The translations under genes and the position numbers were made by a program. The notes beneath the pieces are model-generated. The model was not told the origin of the DNA. It did no database searches and saw nothing but the letters and a program-made list of their open reading frames with translations. Source: Eucommia ulmoides (taxonomy: Eukaryota; Streptophyta; Magnoliopsida; Garryales; Eucommiaceae). Taken from it: a stretch of DNA of 64,000 nucleotides. The stretch covers positions 24,095,803 through 24,159,802 of the forward strand of contig CM028339.1 in NCBI GenBank assembly GCA_016647705.1. Direction: 5' to 3'. Shown here one piece after another: positions 32,382-44,566 of this stretch; the stretch's first letter is position 1, and each line of letters begins with the position of its first letter.

Positions 32382-32775
32382 GTAAACACATATGCACACG
32401 CCACCAATGTAATATATTTATGGTCAATATTTTTTTCCATTTTTTTTCTTATGGCCATAAACAATTACTTAATGGTTAAGTTTTAAGAAATTATGTTTAG
32501 TACCCATAATTATAAAGTAATTCATATTAAATCCAATAATTATACTTATCTACCTCAAAATTATCAAATATTTATTATAAATCTTCATAATATACAAATC
32601 AATACAAAAATATTACGCTCATATAAAATAATATTTTCAAAAATATAAATTTAACATTTAACTTCAAAAATTATCAAATATATATTTATACCACAAATTT
32701 ATAAAATCGTCCCAAAAAATATTAAACTTATACAAATAATATTTTCAAAAATATAATTTTTCTCGGGTTATTACA
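31231..32775 (-). repeat. 3' LTR of the chromovirus-like element (left copy)
   Basis: 1545 bp. It holds an (AAT)n run near 31541-31568 and a (TTA)n run near 32341-32382, both also present at the matching places in the other LTR. Confidence 0.85.
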
Positions 32776-33239
32776 ATCTACCCTCCTTAAATAAATTTTG
32801 TCCTCGAAATTTCGTTCAAAATAATAATAATTCAGAATCGCACCGTACTAGTCACTCTAGGTTAATCAATAATAACCAAAAGTCATCACCACACTCCCGT
32901 TGTGCTATTATGATAAAAATAACAATAATTAACAATATATGTTTAAAAGATCACGGTAGCCTCACTGAAATTGAGTCTATCTCAATTCCAACAGGTTTAC
33001 GACCTCAATAATTTTTTTCACTTGGTATGACTTTTCAAGTCCACTGTCATATCTCATAGCTAGTATTTATCAATTTCGTCCAACATTCCAATATCGCAAC
33101 GGCCACATTTTACCCAATAGATAACCCAAATTCCTCGTAGACTACCCCGTGAGACTAATATAAATTTCAATATCCACATTAAAATTTTAATAATATCGTA
33201 AATTTATCCATAAATATCAATACATTCCAATCCTCAAAT

Positions 33240-33680
33240 AACAGATTTTCAAAAATACATCTGAAAATACATAAATACCACTCAATCATGTAAATAAGTC
33301 CCCAAAACACCTAAATACGTCAAAATCATATAAATACATTTCAAAATGCATAAATATAACCAAACCATATAAATATGTCTTGAAACACCTACATACGTGT
33401 CGAAATACATACACACGTCTCAACCATATCAATACGTACCGAAATACATAAACACGTCTCAATCCCATAAATATGTATCAAGACACGTGAATACACATAA
33501 ATCACACAAATATTTGTCAACCCCATAAATACTTCTCGAAATACATAAATATATCCCAAATCATATATCCAGAAACACGTAAATTTGTCATAAGCACATA
33601 AATATATCTCGCCCATACAAATATGTTTCAAACACCTAAATACACGTCGAACTATAAAAATCAAATACATCTCAAATCAC
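33240..33680. repeat. Degenerate minisatellite with ACATAAATA core
   Basis: About 18-20 imperfect units of roughly 21-25 bp, each built as CATAAATAnnTnTCnAAA(T/C)CA. Variants include CCATATAAATATGTCTTGAA and ACATACACACGTCTCAACC. Unit length drifts. Confidence 0.8.
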
Positions 33681-34270
33681 ATAATTACATCTGCAAAGCC
33701 ACGTAACATAACGAGTTCAATACTGAATTCAATACTCACATAAATTATATAAACAAAAATATGACATAAAGCCCCCACTCGTATTTCTACAACATCAATT
33801 AAGCTAAAAAATTCAAATTAACATTTTCAAGTAACAACGAGCTCCCACTAGTCTTATGATAACCCTACCCTCCAATTTCACCTAACGTTAGTAGTGGACC
33901 AATATCTACCTGAGTTATTTTTTGTTTATCGGTGTACTGTCTTCGTAGTACAAAAATATTTTATGGATCAACTATTTTTATCAAAATTCACTTCTCAATA
34001 AAATATAGCCACACTGGGCAGTATCCAAACCCCAACACAAAAACATCATTGTAATAGAACAATCGTATTTAAATCAACTAGTCAACTCACTTGTATATAA
34101 TAAAATAACATATTTTCTTACTAGCCATATGATTATTTACCTCACGATCGGGAGTTATGACAATACCGTAACCTGTACAACTAGGCTATTTAAGGTGGCT
34201 ATCAGTATCAGGGTCATTCAATATCCCTAATGGTAGGGGCAACCACTTGCAAGATTTGCACTCCTGACAT

Positions 34271-34400
34271 ATCTCAACATATATCAACCATGCAGGACTT
34301 GCTTGACAGGTAACAACATATATCTACTCTGCACGACTTACCTGACAAGTAACAACATATATTTACTCTGCAGGACTTGCTTGACAGGTAACAACATATA
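34271..34400. repeat. 39-bp tandem repeat, three full copies plus part
   Basis: Units start at 34271, 34310 and 34349, with a partial fourth at 34388. The core is ACAACATATAT...TGCAGGACTTGC followed by TTGACAG. A 39-bp unit would encode 13 residues, and on the minus strand the frame is open through the array (CCYLSSKSCRVDI), a hint that it was once coding. Confidence 0.85.
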
Positions 34401-35762
34401 TCAATATCTCGCAGAATATATCCTCTTGACGAGAAGACAACTATAGCGTAGCAGAATAATAAAATCATTTTTCACCTTTAAAATTTTCCTTGATCCATTT
34501 ATCATCGTAAAGCTGTCCATTTTCACCAACATTTTTTTTTCTACAATTTAATACGAAAATATAATTTGACGATTTATATAGAAGACAGTAAACACCTTTA
34601 AGCCGAATTTTTTTTTTTTTAATTCAATAACATATCCTATGGTCAACGACTAACACGACACTAACCCATCCTCTTTTTACCTTTTTTTTTTTTCATACTT
34701 GGATCATGTCATTTTTTTTTTAATTCACTAATTGTCATAGAATTTTTTTTCACTTTAAACACAATTTGAATTGCATGAAGATTAACATTTAATTTTAGCA
34801 TTCAAGTTACAAAATGGCATTCAAACTATTGAAAATCCACTATTCAAGCTACAAAATCAACAAATTATAAAACTAAGAAGTAAAATAGCCAAATTTATAT
34901 TTATGCAAACTCTTTTTTTTTTCTTTTTTTTTTTAAGATTAATCTAATAAGCAAGATATTTATTCAATATAATATTTAGCAATAAGCAATATATTTATTC
35001 AACATAATATTTAGCAATAGGACATGTTTGGAGAAGATATTATCAGATAAATACATTAAAAACAAATTAATGCATATAATCTGATATAGTTTTTTTTTAT
35101 ACCACTTTACATGTCAATATAATTTTATTTTATTTTGAATTATACGAAAATTATTATTTTCAAGTATTATTTCACTTATTATGTTAATGGGTACCAACCC
35201 ATAAATATTTATAATAAACGAAGGGGTAACAATTATAAACTGTAATTATAATAAAACTGTTATCATTAATATATGTAATTGTATTTTATCATTAAAATAA
35301 ATATTAATTGTAATTATTTATAACAATTATAGCCCAAGCAGTAACAATTATAGATATTATATCTATGTGTATATTATAATTACTGTTATCATAACTGTAA
35401 TGGTCATATGTGGAAGATGAGAAATATTTATTCATTTCACATAGTTACAATTATAGCCGCAATAGGTATCACCCAGGTTCCCCAGTTCAAATTGCATACC
35501 AATCATGTGTATCCCGATTTGTATAGTTAAAAATATCGTTCATGTTTATAACTAATCCTGGGCAGTATTCAACTATTTTATTACGGTTGAAAGTGGTTAA
35601 TGGTGGCCCTGAATTACTAATTTTCATTCATTCATTTCCTTTCGCAACTTTCATTCCCTCCCCCCCCCCCCCCCTTTTTTTTACTTAATTGATTATAAAT
35701 AATGGGCCAATAAGTATCATAACCCAAGCGCAGAGCGGTCACAAATCATCTCTGATACCACC

Positions 35763-36864
35763 TGTAACGACCCGGTTCTCTAGGGCTGTCACTTACTTTC
35801 TCCCCTTGGAGAATTAATACTAAAACCGATTGACCAAATTGTCTTTCTATAAAATCCGATAGATTTTACAATGCGATGGCAACCATTTAACTTTGTCAAT
35901 TTATCAAATCAATTTTACATCAATAAAAAATAAAATTTAAATAGAAATTCAATTATCCATATTATCCATTATTTCATTATCCATAAAACAGTTCTTAAAT
36001 TTTGAGAATAACTACGTTCAATTTTTGTTTTCTTTTATGAAATAATGAGTTCCAATTTAATTGATTTACATAATAATAATAATAATAATAATAATAACGA
36101 ACTCCAATTCTCAGAATAAAAGTTGAATCAATCAAGGCTCCAATTACTAATAATTCAAACACATTATATTCTTGGATTATCAAATAACCTCAATGAACTA
36201 ACAAATATATTATTATTTTTTAAATCCGAGAGATTCTTTACACTAGTAAAAATCCAAAAACTCAACGATTCGATTTTATAACAGTAAATAATAAATACAA
36301 CTATTACAATTAAATTAAAATTCTTATATAATTTTCGGTGTCCTCCCATTCTCACCGGCCTTGTAATCAAAACTATGGGGTTATAAGTCAACACTCAGTA
36401 GAACTCATTTCCTTCTAATACGTGCATTTAATTAACACGATAAATAAAACATATTGACAAAAATGTTCACATAATTTTCACGTAATCACAATTATTTCAT
36501 AAATTTTAACAATTAAACTTCAACAACAATAATAACATAAATCACACAATAAAAAATTAAATACATATACTGAAAGAGTTAGAAATTTAACCTGAAATCC
36601 ACAGCCGGAATCTAAACCAAAATCAATGCCAAAATTAAGGAATCGGCGAGCTTACTGTTTCAGCAGTTTTTTTTCTTCTTCAGTTCCAGTTGAAACACAC
36701 ACATATATCATTTATACACCCCAAGCCTTTGATCACTTTTTCCCCTTTATTATTATTTTTTTGTTTTCTTTTCCTCCCCTGAAAATCGCGGCATCACCCC
36801 CCACCCAAAAACCTATTATACATGTGTGTATTTATATTCACCAAAAGGCAAATGATCCATACTG

Positions 36865-36912
<48 letters not shown>

Positions 36913-37295
36913 GTAAACACATATGCACACGCTACCTATGTAATATCTTTGTGGTCATTATTTTTTTTTTATTATTCTTATGGTCATAAACAATTACTTA
37001 ATGGTTAAGTTTTAAGAAATTATATTTAGTATCCATAATTATAAAGTAATTCATATTAAATCCAATAATTATACTTATCTCCTTCAAAATTATCAAATAT
37101 TTATTATAAATCTTCATAATATACAAATCAACACAAAAATATTACACTCATATAAAATAATATTTTCAAAAATATAAATTTAACATTTAACTTCAAAAAT
37201 TATCAAGTATATATTTATACCACAAATTTACAAAATCGTCCCAAAACTTATATAAATATTATTTTCAAAAATATAATTTTTCTCTGGGTATTACA
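35763..37295 (-). repeat. 5' LTR of the chromovirus-like element (right copy)
   Basis: 1533 bp. It is collinear with the left LTR with scattered substitutions and different lengths of the (AAT)n (36071-36100) and (TTA)n (36867-36910) runs. Confidence 0.85.
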
Positions 37296-38890
37296 TATAT
37301 CCTTCGATAAACATGTATTCCACTAATAAATATGTTTTCAGATTCTACCTATGGTGCTTCTTAGATTATCGTAAAATGTATAGATATTTGTAGATATCAT
37401 CACTATAAACCTTCACGAGACCAAAACTCATCCAATAGGGATCGTCTAGGGGTTTAAAGGATTCTTGCATACTACAATCGTGTACCCTACGAAAGTTGGA
37501 TTTTTAATTTTAAAATTTTTATTTTGCTCGAGGACTAGCAAAATGTAAGTGTGAGAGTGTGACTGTTCTTCATTTTGTACCAAAATTTTCACCTAAATCT
37601 TACAAGTTTGTGAATCTTTTTATTATTTTTAATTAATAATAATACAATTTATTATTTTTGCAAGAATAAAGAAATGTAAAAAAAGAGCAAAAAGAAAATA
37701 AACAAAAATGGAGAAAAAATTGTATGATTCGCGAACTGAATAAGGGTCTAGCTAGGAGTGTAACAATTCTACAATGGGTTGAGGGACAATTAATGACCAT
37801 TATGGCCATCCATTTATTCCCAAGTAATGTCCATTTTAATGTTAATCATTTTTGGCAATTAGGGGAAAAATTCAACAGAGATATTTTTTGGTCTTTTTTT
37901 TTTTTTTTTTTTTTTTTTTTTATTTGGTTAGTTTATATTCTGATATTATCCTTCTTATTTTTCAGTTTTGAGTCATTTTTGTTTATTTTTTTATTTTTTA
38001 TTTTTTTCATTCTTTTTTCTATTTCACAGTTGGAATTTCTTTGAGAGTTTTTCAATGGGGTTTCTGGTTAAACATCTTTTGGAAGAACACTCCATGAATT
38101 GCTAAGGCAAAATAGGGTAAGGTTGTATTTGTTTTAAACCATCTCAATGTAGTTCTAATTCTTGTTATATTTTTATTTGTGTATAAGATTGTATAACAAG
38201 GGTTTGATGTTCTTACATTATTTATGAAATTAAATGTTGTTTATATAATTTTTTAAGTGTTAGAAATAATTATTGGTACTTGTGGATTAGATCTAATACA
38301 TGTGGTTTAGATCTAACGTTATACAATTTGCATTTATTGGAATTGATTGGGTTCAATAGGATGACTTATACTTAGAGATTGATTCACTATAGATCAATAG
38401 GAATCAAATCCCGAAGATAATCCATACTGATTAAACGATTGATTAATTGATGTATTTAGTAGAATGAATTATGCTTAGGGATTGGTTCACCGTAGATTAG
38501 AAACCGAATCCCGAAGATAATCCATTTTGATTAAATGATCAAACTTTCATTGTAATTTTTCTTGTAGTCAAATTACTTCACTTTACACAGAATAAAAATA
38601 GATAAATAAGTAAGGCGCATTAAGATAATCGAAGAACAAATACATGCCCTCAACCCAGTCATTTATTATTTCCTATTTTAGTTTGATTATTTTTCTATAT
38701 TTTTGTTATTAAAACCCCAAAAAACCAAATTTCTTAAATTTAACTGAAAAATAAGAAAATAATTAATAATTATAATCCAATCTCTACGGTTCGACACCCG
38801 TACTTAAACACGCTATACTATAATATTTTGCACTTAAATTTGAATATTATATTTGAGCGATTAGTTGTTCTGCTAAATTAATGTCATCAA
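37296..38890 (+). mobile_element. Ty3/gypsy 3' fragment with LTR
   Basis: About 260 bp of internal sequence ends with GCTCGAGGACTAGCAAAATG and AAGTGTGAGAG, the purine-tract signature of Tat/Athila-type elements. An LTR then begins TGTGACTG at 37558. Its presumed end lies near 38888 after CTACGGTTCGACACCCGTAC, a sequence typical of the 3' part of such LTRs. Two direct repeats of about 60-70 bp lie inside (about 38370-38440 and 38465-38535, sharing AATCCCGAAGATAATCCAT). No primer site follows, so it is a 3' LTR or solo LTR. The right edge is uncertain. Confidence 0.5.
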
Positions 38891-39159
38891 TAGGATGTGA
38901 ATGACATCATGTGAAGTGTATCAATGCATTTATTCAATGTTCTCAACCTATTTATAAAGCCCAAATGCCACGAAATGGCCATTGTTGGCCATCAAACAAC
39001 AAACAAGTGCCTCATAAATATAAACATAGCAACCTGACAACTTGTCGAATATCGTCACTATTGTTGCTCTCTATTACTTCTGTGATTATATTTTTATATC
39101 CGTGATAAACAATCTTTTCTGATCTGTGTAAATATTTTTCAAATACTTCGCTTTTCTTC
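38891..39159. other. Spacer between two LTRs
   Basis: Nothing recognisable; ordinary AT-rich sequence between the gypsy LTR and the family A solo LTR. Confidence 0.5.
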
Positions 39160-41271
39160 TGTTGAACTAATGTTTCGATGAATAATTAAACATTGATGTT
39201 TTATAAAACTAATATTTTTATTGAGTGATTTCAGATTTAGGCTTCATATGTTAAAATGAGAAAAATATTTAATCAAAAAGAAGAATCGTTGAAGAATTCA
39301 TAACAGGTGCAAAATGAAGGTAATGAATATTTGAAAAGTATTGAAGACAATTAGGTGAAAACAACTCATTACTTTTATACTCTTAATACAACATGAATTA
39401 GGATCATGCATGACACTTGAAAATGAATAAATCTTATGTGTGTAGTGAGAAGTTTAGGGTCTTAATATGGTTTTTATGAAGTGATAAGTCATTAAAATAT
39501 TTTTGGTTAAGGGTCTAATTGAAAAAGTTATTTTAACACTTAAAATGGTGGATTTCCAGGTCAATTTGATTAACCAACAAAAGGGGTCAGTCAACTAACC
39601 AAAACAATGAGTTAAGGAAGTAAAATGAGTGACCTACTGGTTGGATCGGTTGACTAACGAATCTAGTAGCTGAAAATAAAAAATAGAGAAACCCTACTGG
39701 ACTGATCAGCCAATTGACCAGTAGATGTTCAATGGTTGTAAAATTGACCGTTGATGCAGGCAGACGACTGATATGAAGCTCGGTCAACCGACGGGCTTAG
39801 TAAAAGTTTTTTACCGATTAGGATTTTTGATCAATTCTCCTTGTTTTTTACATTTTTAAATGAGTTTTTCAAGGAAATTATATGGTTTACTTGTATATAT
39901 CATATATTATGTGTTTTCTATTTATTTGGTCCACATATTTATTTATTCTCTTAATTAAATTAATAAAATACTTCTTATTCTTGAGTATTTTGATTTGAAA
40001 AAGTTTTAGGGATCAAATCAAGCTTTTCTAAAAGTATTTTTTTAAAAACATACTTATTTTGAATATATATATGATATATGGCGTCTTGGAGTATCATTTA
40101 ATGATATAATTTTTGAAAATTAACTGTTATAGGTCTAGTTTTTGGTATATTAATAGAGACATGTGAAATTCAAAAAGAGTAATCAAGAACATCAGTACTT
40201 TGGCTTTTATAAGAGAGATTTTTTCGTTAAAATTCATAAGTGAAATTATTAAGAGTTCTTGATCGAAGCGCTAAGCATTTTCGGTTATCAGTTTGTGTTT
40301 TGTTGTTGAGTTATTGTAATCATTTTCTACGAATTCCAGTGAGATCTTTCCAAACTATTTGTATTGATTTCTTAGATTATTTGATTAATTGCTTAGATAG
40401 ATTATTTGTGAAAAATCGTTTTCAAATCTAATTTCGTGAATTTTTTTCAAAACATTTTTTATTTAAAAAATCTGATTATTTGATATTTGCGCTTTAAATT
40501 GTTTAAATAAAATTTGTGTCTCACATATAATCTATCACTTAATATTTTGGGATATTAATTGAGTATAATTGTATTGAGCTGGTGGAAGCTCTTTGTGGAA
40601 AGAAACTGGTAAATCTTTTGTATTTACGAATTTGGGTGAATTAGACATGTTTGGGTTAGTGTTTAATCAGGGTAGCTAGGTTTTGATCTTTAGCCAAAAA
40701 AAAAAAAATTGGGGTTTAGTCTTTAGCCTGAAAAAAAATTACGGTTTGATCTTTAGCATGCGAAAAAGATTAGTTTAATCTTTAGCTTTTGAAAAGATTA
40801 GGTTTTAATTCTTCCTATAATAGAATTAGAATGATTATAAATGTTCTTCCTAAACCTATAAAAAGGATAAGTGTAATAGCGTAAGAGAGTGGTAGGTTGA
40901 TTCTGAACCTGTGAAAAAAAAAAAATCAGAGTTGTAAATGTTCATTCTAAGCCTGTGAAAAGAATCAGATTTGTAAGAGTTTAATTCCTACCTGGTAAAG
41001 GAATCAATGGGTAGTGAATTGCGAAATCTCTGTGAAGCTCGGGGATTAGACGTAAGTAAGATTAGCTTGCCAAACCAAGATAAATTCTTGTGTATTGCAT
41101 TGTTACTTTTTTTTTTTTTTTTTTTTTTTTGTGCACTTAGCTAAACATATTTCTGCTGCTTAACAAGATTACAATCAATTAGGAAAATTGATATCTTGAA
41201 TTTGAATTAATTGATTAAATTTTTATAACTACCCAAATCACCCTCATCTTGGGTAAATCTTTGGACCAACA
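39160..41271 (+). mobile_element. Family A solo LTR (plus orientation, 2.1 kb)
   Basis: It starts TGTTGAACTAATGTTTCGAT and ends CTTTGGACCAACA, the reverse complement arrangement of copies 1 and 2. Flanking pentamers TCTTC (39155-39159) and CCTTC (41272-41276) are a plausible target duplication with one mismatch. No internal region is attached on either side, so it is best explained as a solo LTR left by recombination. It includes GGTCAACCGA-type words (39560-39800) and the AACCTGTGAAAA/AGGAATC ladder (about 40700-41000). Confidence 0.8.
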
Positions 41272-41739
41272 CCTTCTTTTTATGATTAATTAACGACTTT
41301 ATCACCACACTTTAGCCTAAAAATAGCTCAGACATCCGAAACAGAAAACTTCACATTAACGCCTCTAATTTTGAACAAATTTGTTTGTGGATTCCAGGTT
41401 TTTAGCAAGTGCAATATATTGTTGTCATATTTCTTAATCATTTCTAAATTCACTTTCTTTTTCACAATGACATAAAAAATTGGACAAAATAGGGTACATT
41501 GCAGTAAGTCCTTATAAACTTTTCTTAAACTTATGAATTCCATTAGCTGATAGATTTACTTCAACGAAGATCTGAATTGTAACTAAACCTTCCCATGCTT
41601 TCTGCTTGTTTCTATCTTTGATGTTTTTTCAATGTTTCGTGTGCTACGTTTTCTTGGTTTTGGTATATCTTTGAAATTACTGTCAGTAGTAACTGTTTAC
41701 ATGCATAAATACTTATTTAACAACAAAATATATACCATT
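41272..41739. other. Intergenic DNA, no gene seen
   Basis: AT-rich sequence without a supported coding region between the family A solo LTR and the tandem array. Confidence 0.4.
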
Positions 41740-42350
41740 TTCATATATTTTGCAAACTTTCTCAAATGATATCTACTTAACATTGAGTTGTTTTACACAT
41801 CAAATGATGTATGCATGCCAAATGCACATTTGTTTTTATATATGATATGCATATATCCAGATGACATCCACTAGTTACTATTCACATTATTCAATATACC
41901 TATACATTGTGCTTCTCGACTTTTTGTATTAAACTAGCAGTATTGATTTAAGATAATATCCACTTAACTTTTGATTGTTTTAGATATGCATAGATGATGT
42001 GTTCCACATTTTCAGATGATATGTACACATGCAAATGATATCTACTAGATATTATTCACATTACTCAACATAGAAATTAGTAGTTTCGAATACTTTTGTA
42101 TTAAACTAATCAGCAGTGCATTTAGCTGATGTCCGTTTAAAATTTGATTGTTCTAAATATGCACAGATGATGTGTATGATGTATATGCAAATTTTCAGAT
42201 GATATGCACACATTCTGATGATATCAACTAGATATTATTCATATTACTCAACATACAAATTAGATGTGTCTCATAACTTTTTCTACTAAACTAATTAGCA
42301 ATGCATTTCGATGATATCCACCTAACATTTGCTTATTTATTAAACTGAAC
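41740..42350. repeat. About 180-bp tandem repeat, roughly 3.3 diverged copies
   Basis: Units begin near 41757, 41936 and 42118, with a partial one at 42295. Each unit carries, in order, GATATCCACTTAAC(A/T)TTTGATTGTT, an ATATGCA(C/T)AGATGATGTGT block, TTTTCAGATGATATGCACACAT, CTAGATATTATTCACATTACTCAA and CTTTTTGTATTAAACTAA. Copies differ by substitutions and small indels. The length is in the range of plant satellite monomers, but similar internal arrays also occur in large DNA transposons. Confidence 0.75.
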
Positions 42351-43168
42351 ATAATGAATAGTGTAAGTCCACAAACCTTCTTGTGTAACCTGCTCTTCAT
42401 ATTCTTCATCGTCACCATTTTTCTTCTTTTTCTATACTGAATGCCTAGGTTGCATTAGTTCTTGTACTCTTTGGATCTTTCAATCTTCTTCTTCTTATTC
42501 TTTTTCTTCTTCTTCTTCTTCTTCTTCTTCTTTGACCTTGTGGTCACCATTGTTGTTCTTATAAATTCTCAAAATAGTATACTCACGGTCTGTAGTTGGT
42601 TAGGACACGTCTTCGACAATTAGTAGGTTAGGGCACGTCTTCGACAATGAGTAATCACGATCTGGTTGATTAGACACTAATTTGTTTGGTATTGCTAATT
42701 GGTAGCACATTTCGTCTGAAGTCGTAGAAAGTCAAAGTAGATATACTTGAATTAATATTCCAATCATTGATGAGGTTGAGAGGATTAGGTTTCACTACAA
42801 AGAATCAAGTGGAAAAAGATCAGATCTCGACTGCAATTCATGGTTCGCGATCTGCAAAAGCCGGCGTAATTGATCTTCTTTCGTCGCAAAAGGCGGTGTG
42901 TCCCAAAATGACAGGTTTCGTAAATTCTATAACTGTAGAAGAGCAATCTATATGAGAGGTATTTTTTTGGTACTATTGAATTGGATAAAAAAAGATTGGT
43001 CCTTAAAAACTTTTTTTTAATAAAAATAGGAGCTCGGACAAAATTTTCCTTATTTTTTAGTTTTATTTTTTTTCCTTATTTTTTCAAAACCAAAAAACAC
43101 ATCTCATTTCTCTCTATGTGGAAAACATAGACAACCATTATAACCACTTCTTTTTCAAACTTATGATG
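42351..43168. other. Intergenic DNA with (TTC)n and a 28-bp duplication
   Basis: This holds a (TTC)n/(CTT)n tract (42486-42533) and a 28-bp tandem duplication built on GGTTAGGRCACGTCTTCGAC (42598-42653). About 42720-42955 contains less AT-rich sequence with short open frames but no recognisable protein. It might be the terminal part of the element that owns the 180-bp array. Confidence 0.4.
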
Positions 43169-44179
43169 TGTTTGGGTAAGAGATTTGGGGAATGAATTTG
43201 ATTTGTTCAAAGGATTTCAGAATTCTTTTCTGACAAATCTCTTGTTTATGTATTTATTAGGAGGAATTTGTAAAATCATTTTATCTTAAAAATAGAATAA
43301 AAATAGTCATTTCTAAATCCTTTTATTTTAGGTGTCATTTACAATTCCATCGGAAGGATTTCTACCTCAGACCACTCCATACTTCGTGTGCTCATTTTCA
43401 CTCTGGAGGCCCGACCATCAACACCGTCTTCATCAATCTTCGCCGCCTTCTTCGTCTCCATCGTTCATCATCTTCTTTTTCTTCGTCACTGCTCTATCTA
43501 CGTCATCGTCTATCGTCGTCATCTTATCCGTCATTGCTCTGTCCACCTTTTTCTTCATCTTTCGTTATCCTCGTCGTCCAGCTGTTGCGCTCTATACTCG
43601 TCGTCATTTGTTGCAGTCCGTCGTCGTTGTCAATTGTCCATCTATGCTCTCTACCGCAATCGTCCATCCACTGCACTCCATTGTCGATCGTCCATCTGTT
43701 GCGTTCGTCACCGTCGCCATCTCTGAAAACCTTTTCTTCAAGACCTCTTCTTTCAATACACCATTATTCTTCACGATTATCATCCCATAATCGGCGATTA
43801 TTGAGCTCATGTATGACGAATATGGTTGATTTGAATCAGGTTTTTTGTCCTAATCTTCTGATTCATGTTTGTGATTCGCTCAATTTTCACCTAATTCAAA
43901 CTTTTGTTGAATGATTTTGAGAATGAATCTACCTCTGTTAAGGCAAATTTGCCTTTTTTTCAGGCCAGATTTGGCCTTAACAGAGGTAGACGACAGTGAA
44001 AGAGAAAGAGGAGATGATGGTGACAACCGCGAGAGAGAGAGAATTAGGAAAAAAAATACACAATAGCCTCTAAAATTTAATGGATTTCTAAATTTCATTT
44101 ATAAATACTTTACCTATCCAACTAACAAAATTATAAAATTATACGATCAAATTCTTTGGATAAAATAGTTATCCAAACA
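43169..44179. mobile_element. Possible MITE or DNA-transposon derivative with TGTTTGG termini
   Basis: Ends are TGTTTGGGTAA at 43169 and, inverted, TGTTTGGATAA at 44179, enclosing about 1.0 kb. The interior has a C/T-rich segment (43390-43730), which opens long serine-rich frames in three phases, and a near-perfect hairpin at 43928-43990. No target duplication could be confirmed, so class is not assigned. Confidence 0.4.
43928..43990. repeat. Fold-back hairpin, about 27-bp stem
   Basis: The left arm begins TCTACCTCTGTTAAGGC. The right arm is its reverse complement (GCCTTAACAGAGGTAGA) with a few mismatches toward the loop (CAAATTTGCC against GGCCAGATTTG). The loop is about 8-10 bases, T-rich. 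Confidence 0.85.
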
Positions 44180-44566
44180 AGGAAAGGGACTTGAACCCTC
44201 ACGATTTCTGAAGTCGACAGATTTTTCTCTTACTATAAATGTCATTGTTGCCGGTATTGACATGTAGAATGTGACTTGCGGTTCATGGGGCACTTGAGTC
44301 GATTAGAATGGATATCTCTTATCCCTTAAATTTATCAAATTCCTTACCCAAATACAACCTTAATGAAATTGTCTTTGGTCTTCAATGTGCAGAGTTGGGA
44401 TTAGAGGGTTTTGGCATTGGATTAGGGGGACCAATTACCCTTAAGATATGTCAATGCAAGGATTGGGGGGTCCAATTACCCTTAAGATATGTCACGTGCC
44501 TTGCACGTGAAACAATCAGAGCCAACAAAGAAAACATTTAAAATTCTCTTCATACTTATATGCTAC
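44180..44566. other. Spacer with a short tandem duplication
   Basis: A 41-bp block containing CCAATTACCCTTAAGATATG is duplicated in tandem at about 44421-44502. Otherwise nothing is recognised. Confidence 0.5.

Larger units (their letters stand above)
32776..35762 (-). other. Non-coding internal region of the chromovirus-like element
   Basis: Minus-strand order is: primer site (35744-35761), AT-rich DNA with poly-T runs (34540-34760) and a C14-type run near 35659-35675, a 39-bp repeat (34271-34400), a degenerate minisatellite (33240-33680), and the AAATTTCGAGGAC/purine block (32776-32820). Coding for capsid or enzymes was not recognised, although the two repeat arrays sit where gag-pol would normally end. 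Confidence 0.6.
31231..37295 (-). mobile_element. Non-autonomous chromovirus-like (Tekay/Del type) LTR retrotransposon
   Basis: Two LTRs (31231-32775 and 35763-37295) share edges TGTAACGACCCGG...TTACA on the plus strand. In minus orientation each starts TGTAATACCC/TGTAATAACCC. The right LTR is followed inward by GGTGGTATCAGAGATG, an initiator tRNA-Met primer site. The left LTR is preceded by AAATTTCGAGGACAAAATTT and AAGGAGGGTAGAT, the end-of-pol and polypurine motif typical of Tekay/Del chromoviruses. Flanks TATGT and TATAT give a 5-bp target duplication with one mismatch. The 3-kb interior has no recognisable gag or pol; it holds tandem repeats and AT-rich DNA. Confidence 0.8.

Noticed and set aside
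36626..36916. Tyrosine-run frames such as those near 32241 and 36626
   Set aside because: They translate (TTA)n microsatellites inside LTRs.
43332..43914. Three overlapping serine/histidine-rich open frames of 112-152 codons
   Set aside because: All arise from one C/T-rich stretch that is open in three phases; no domain, no start context and no splice logic support a gene.
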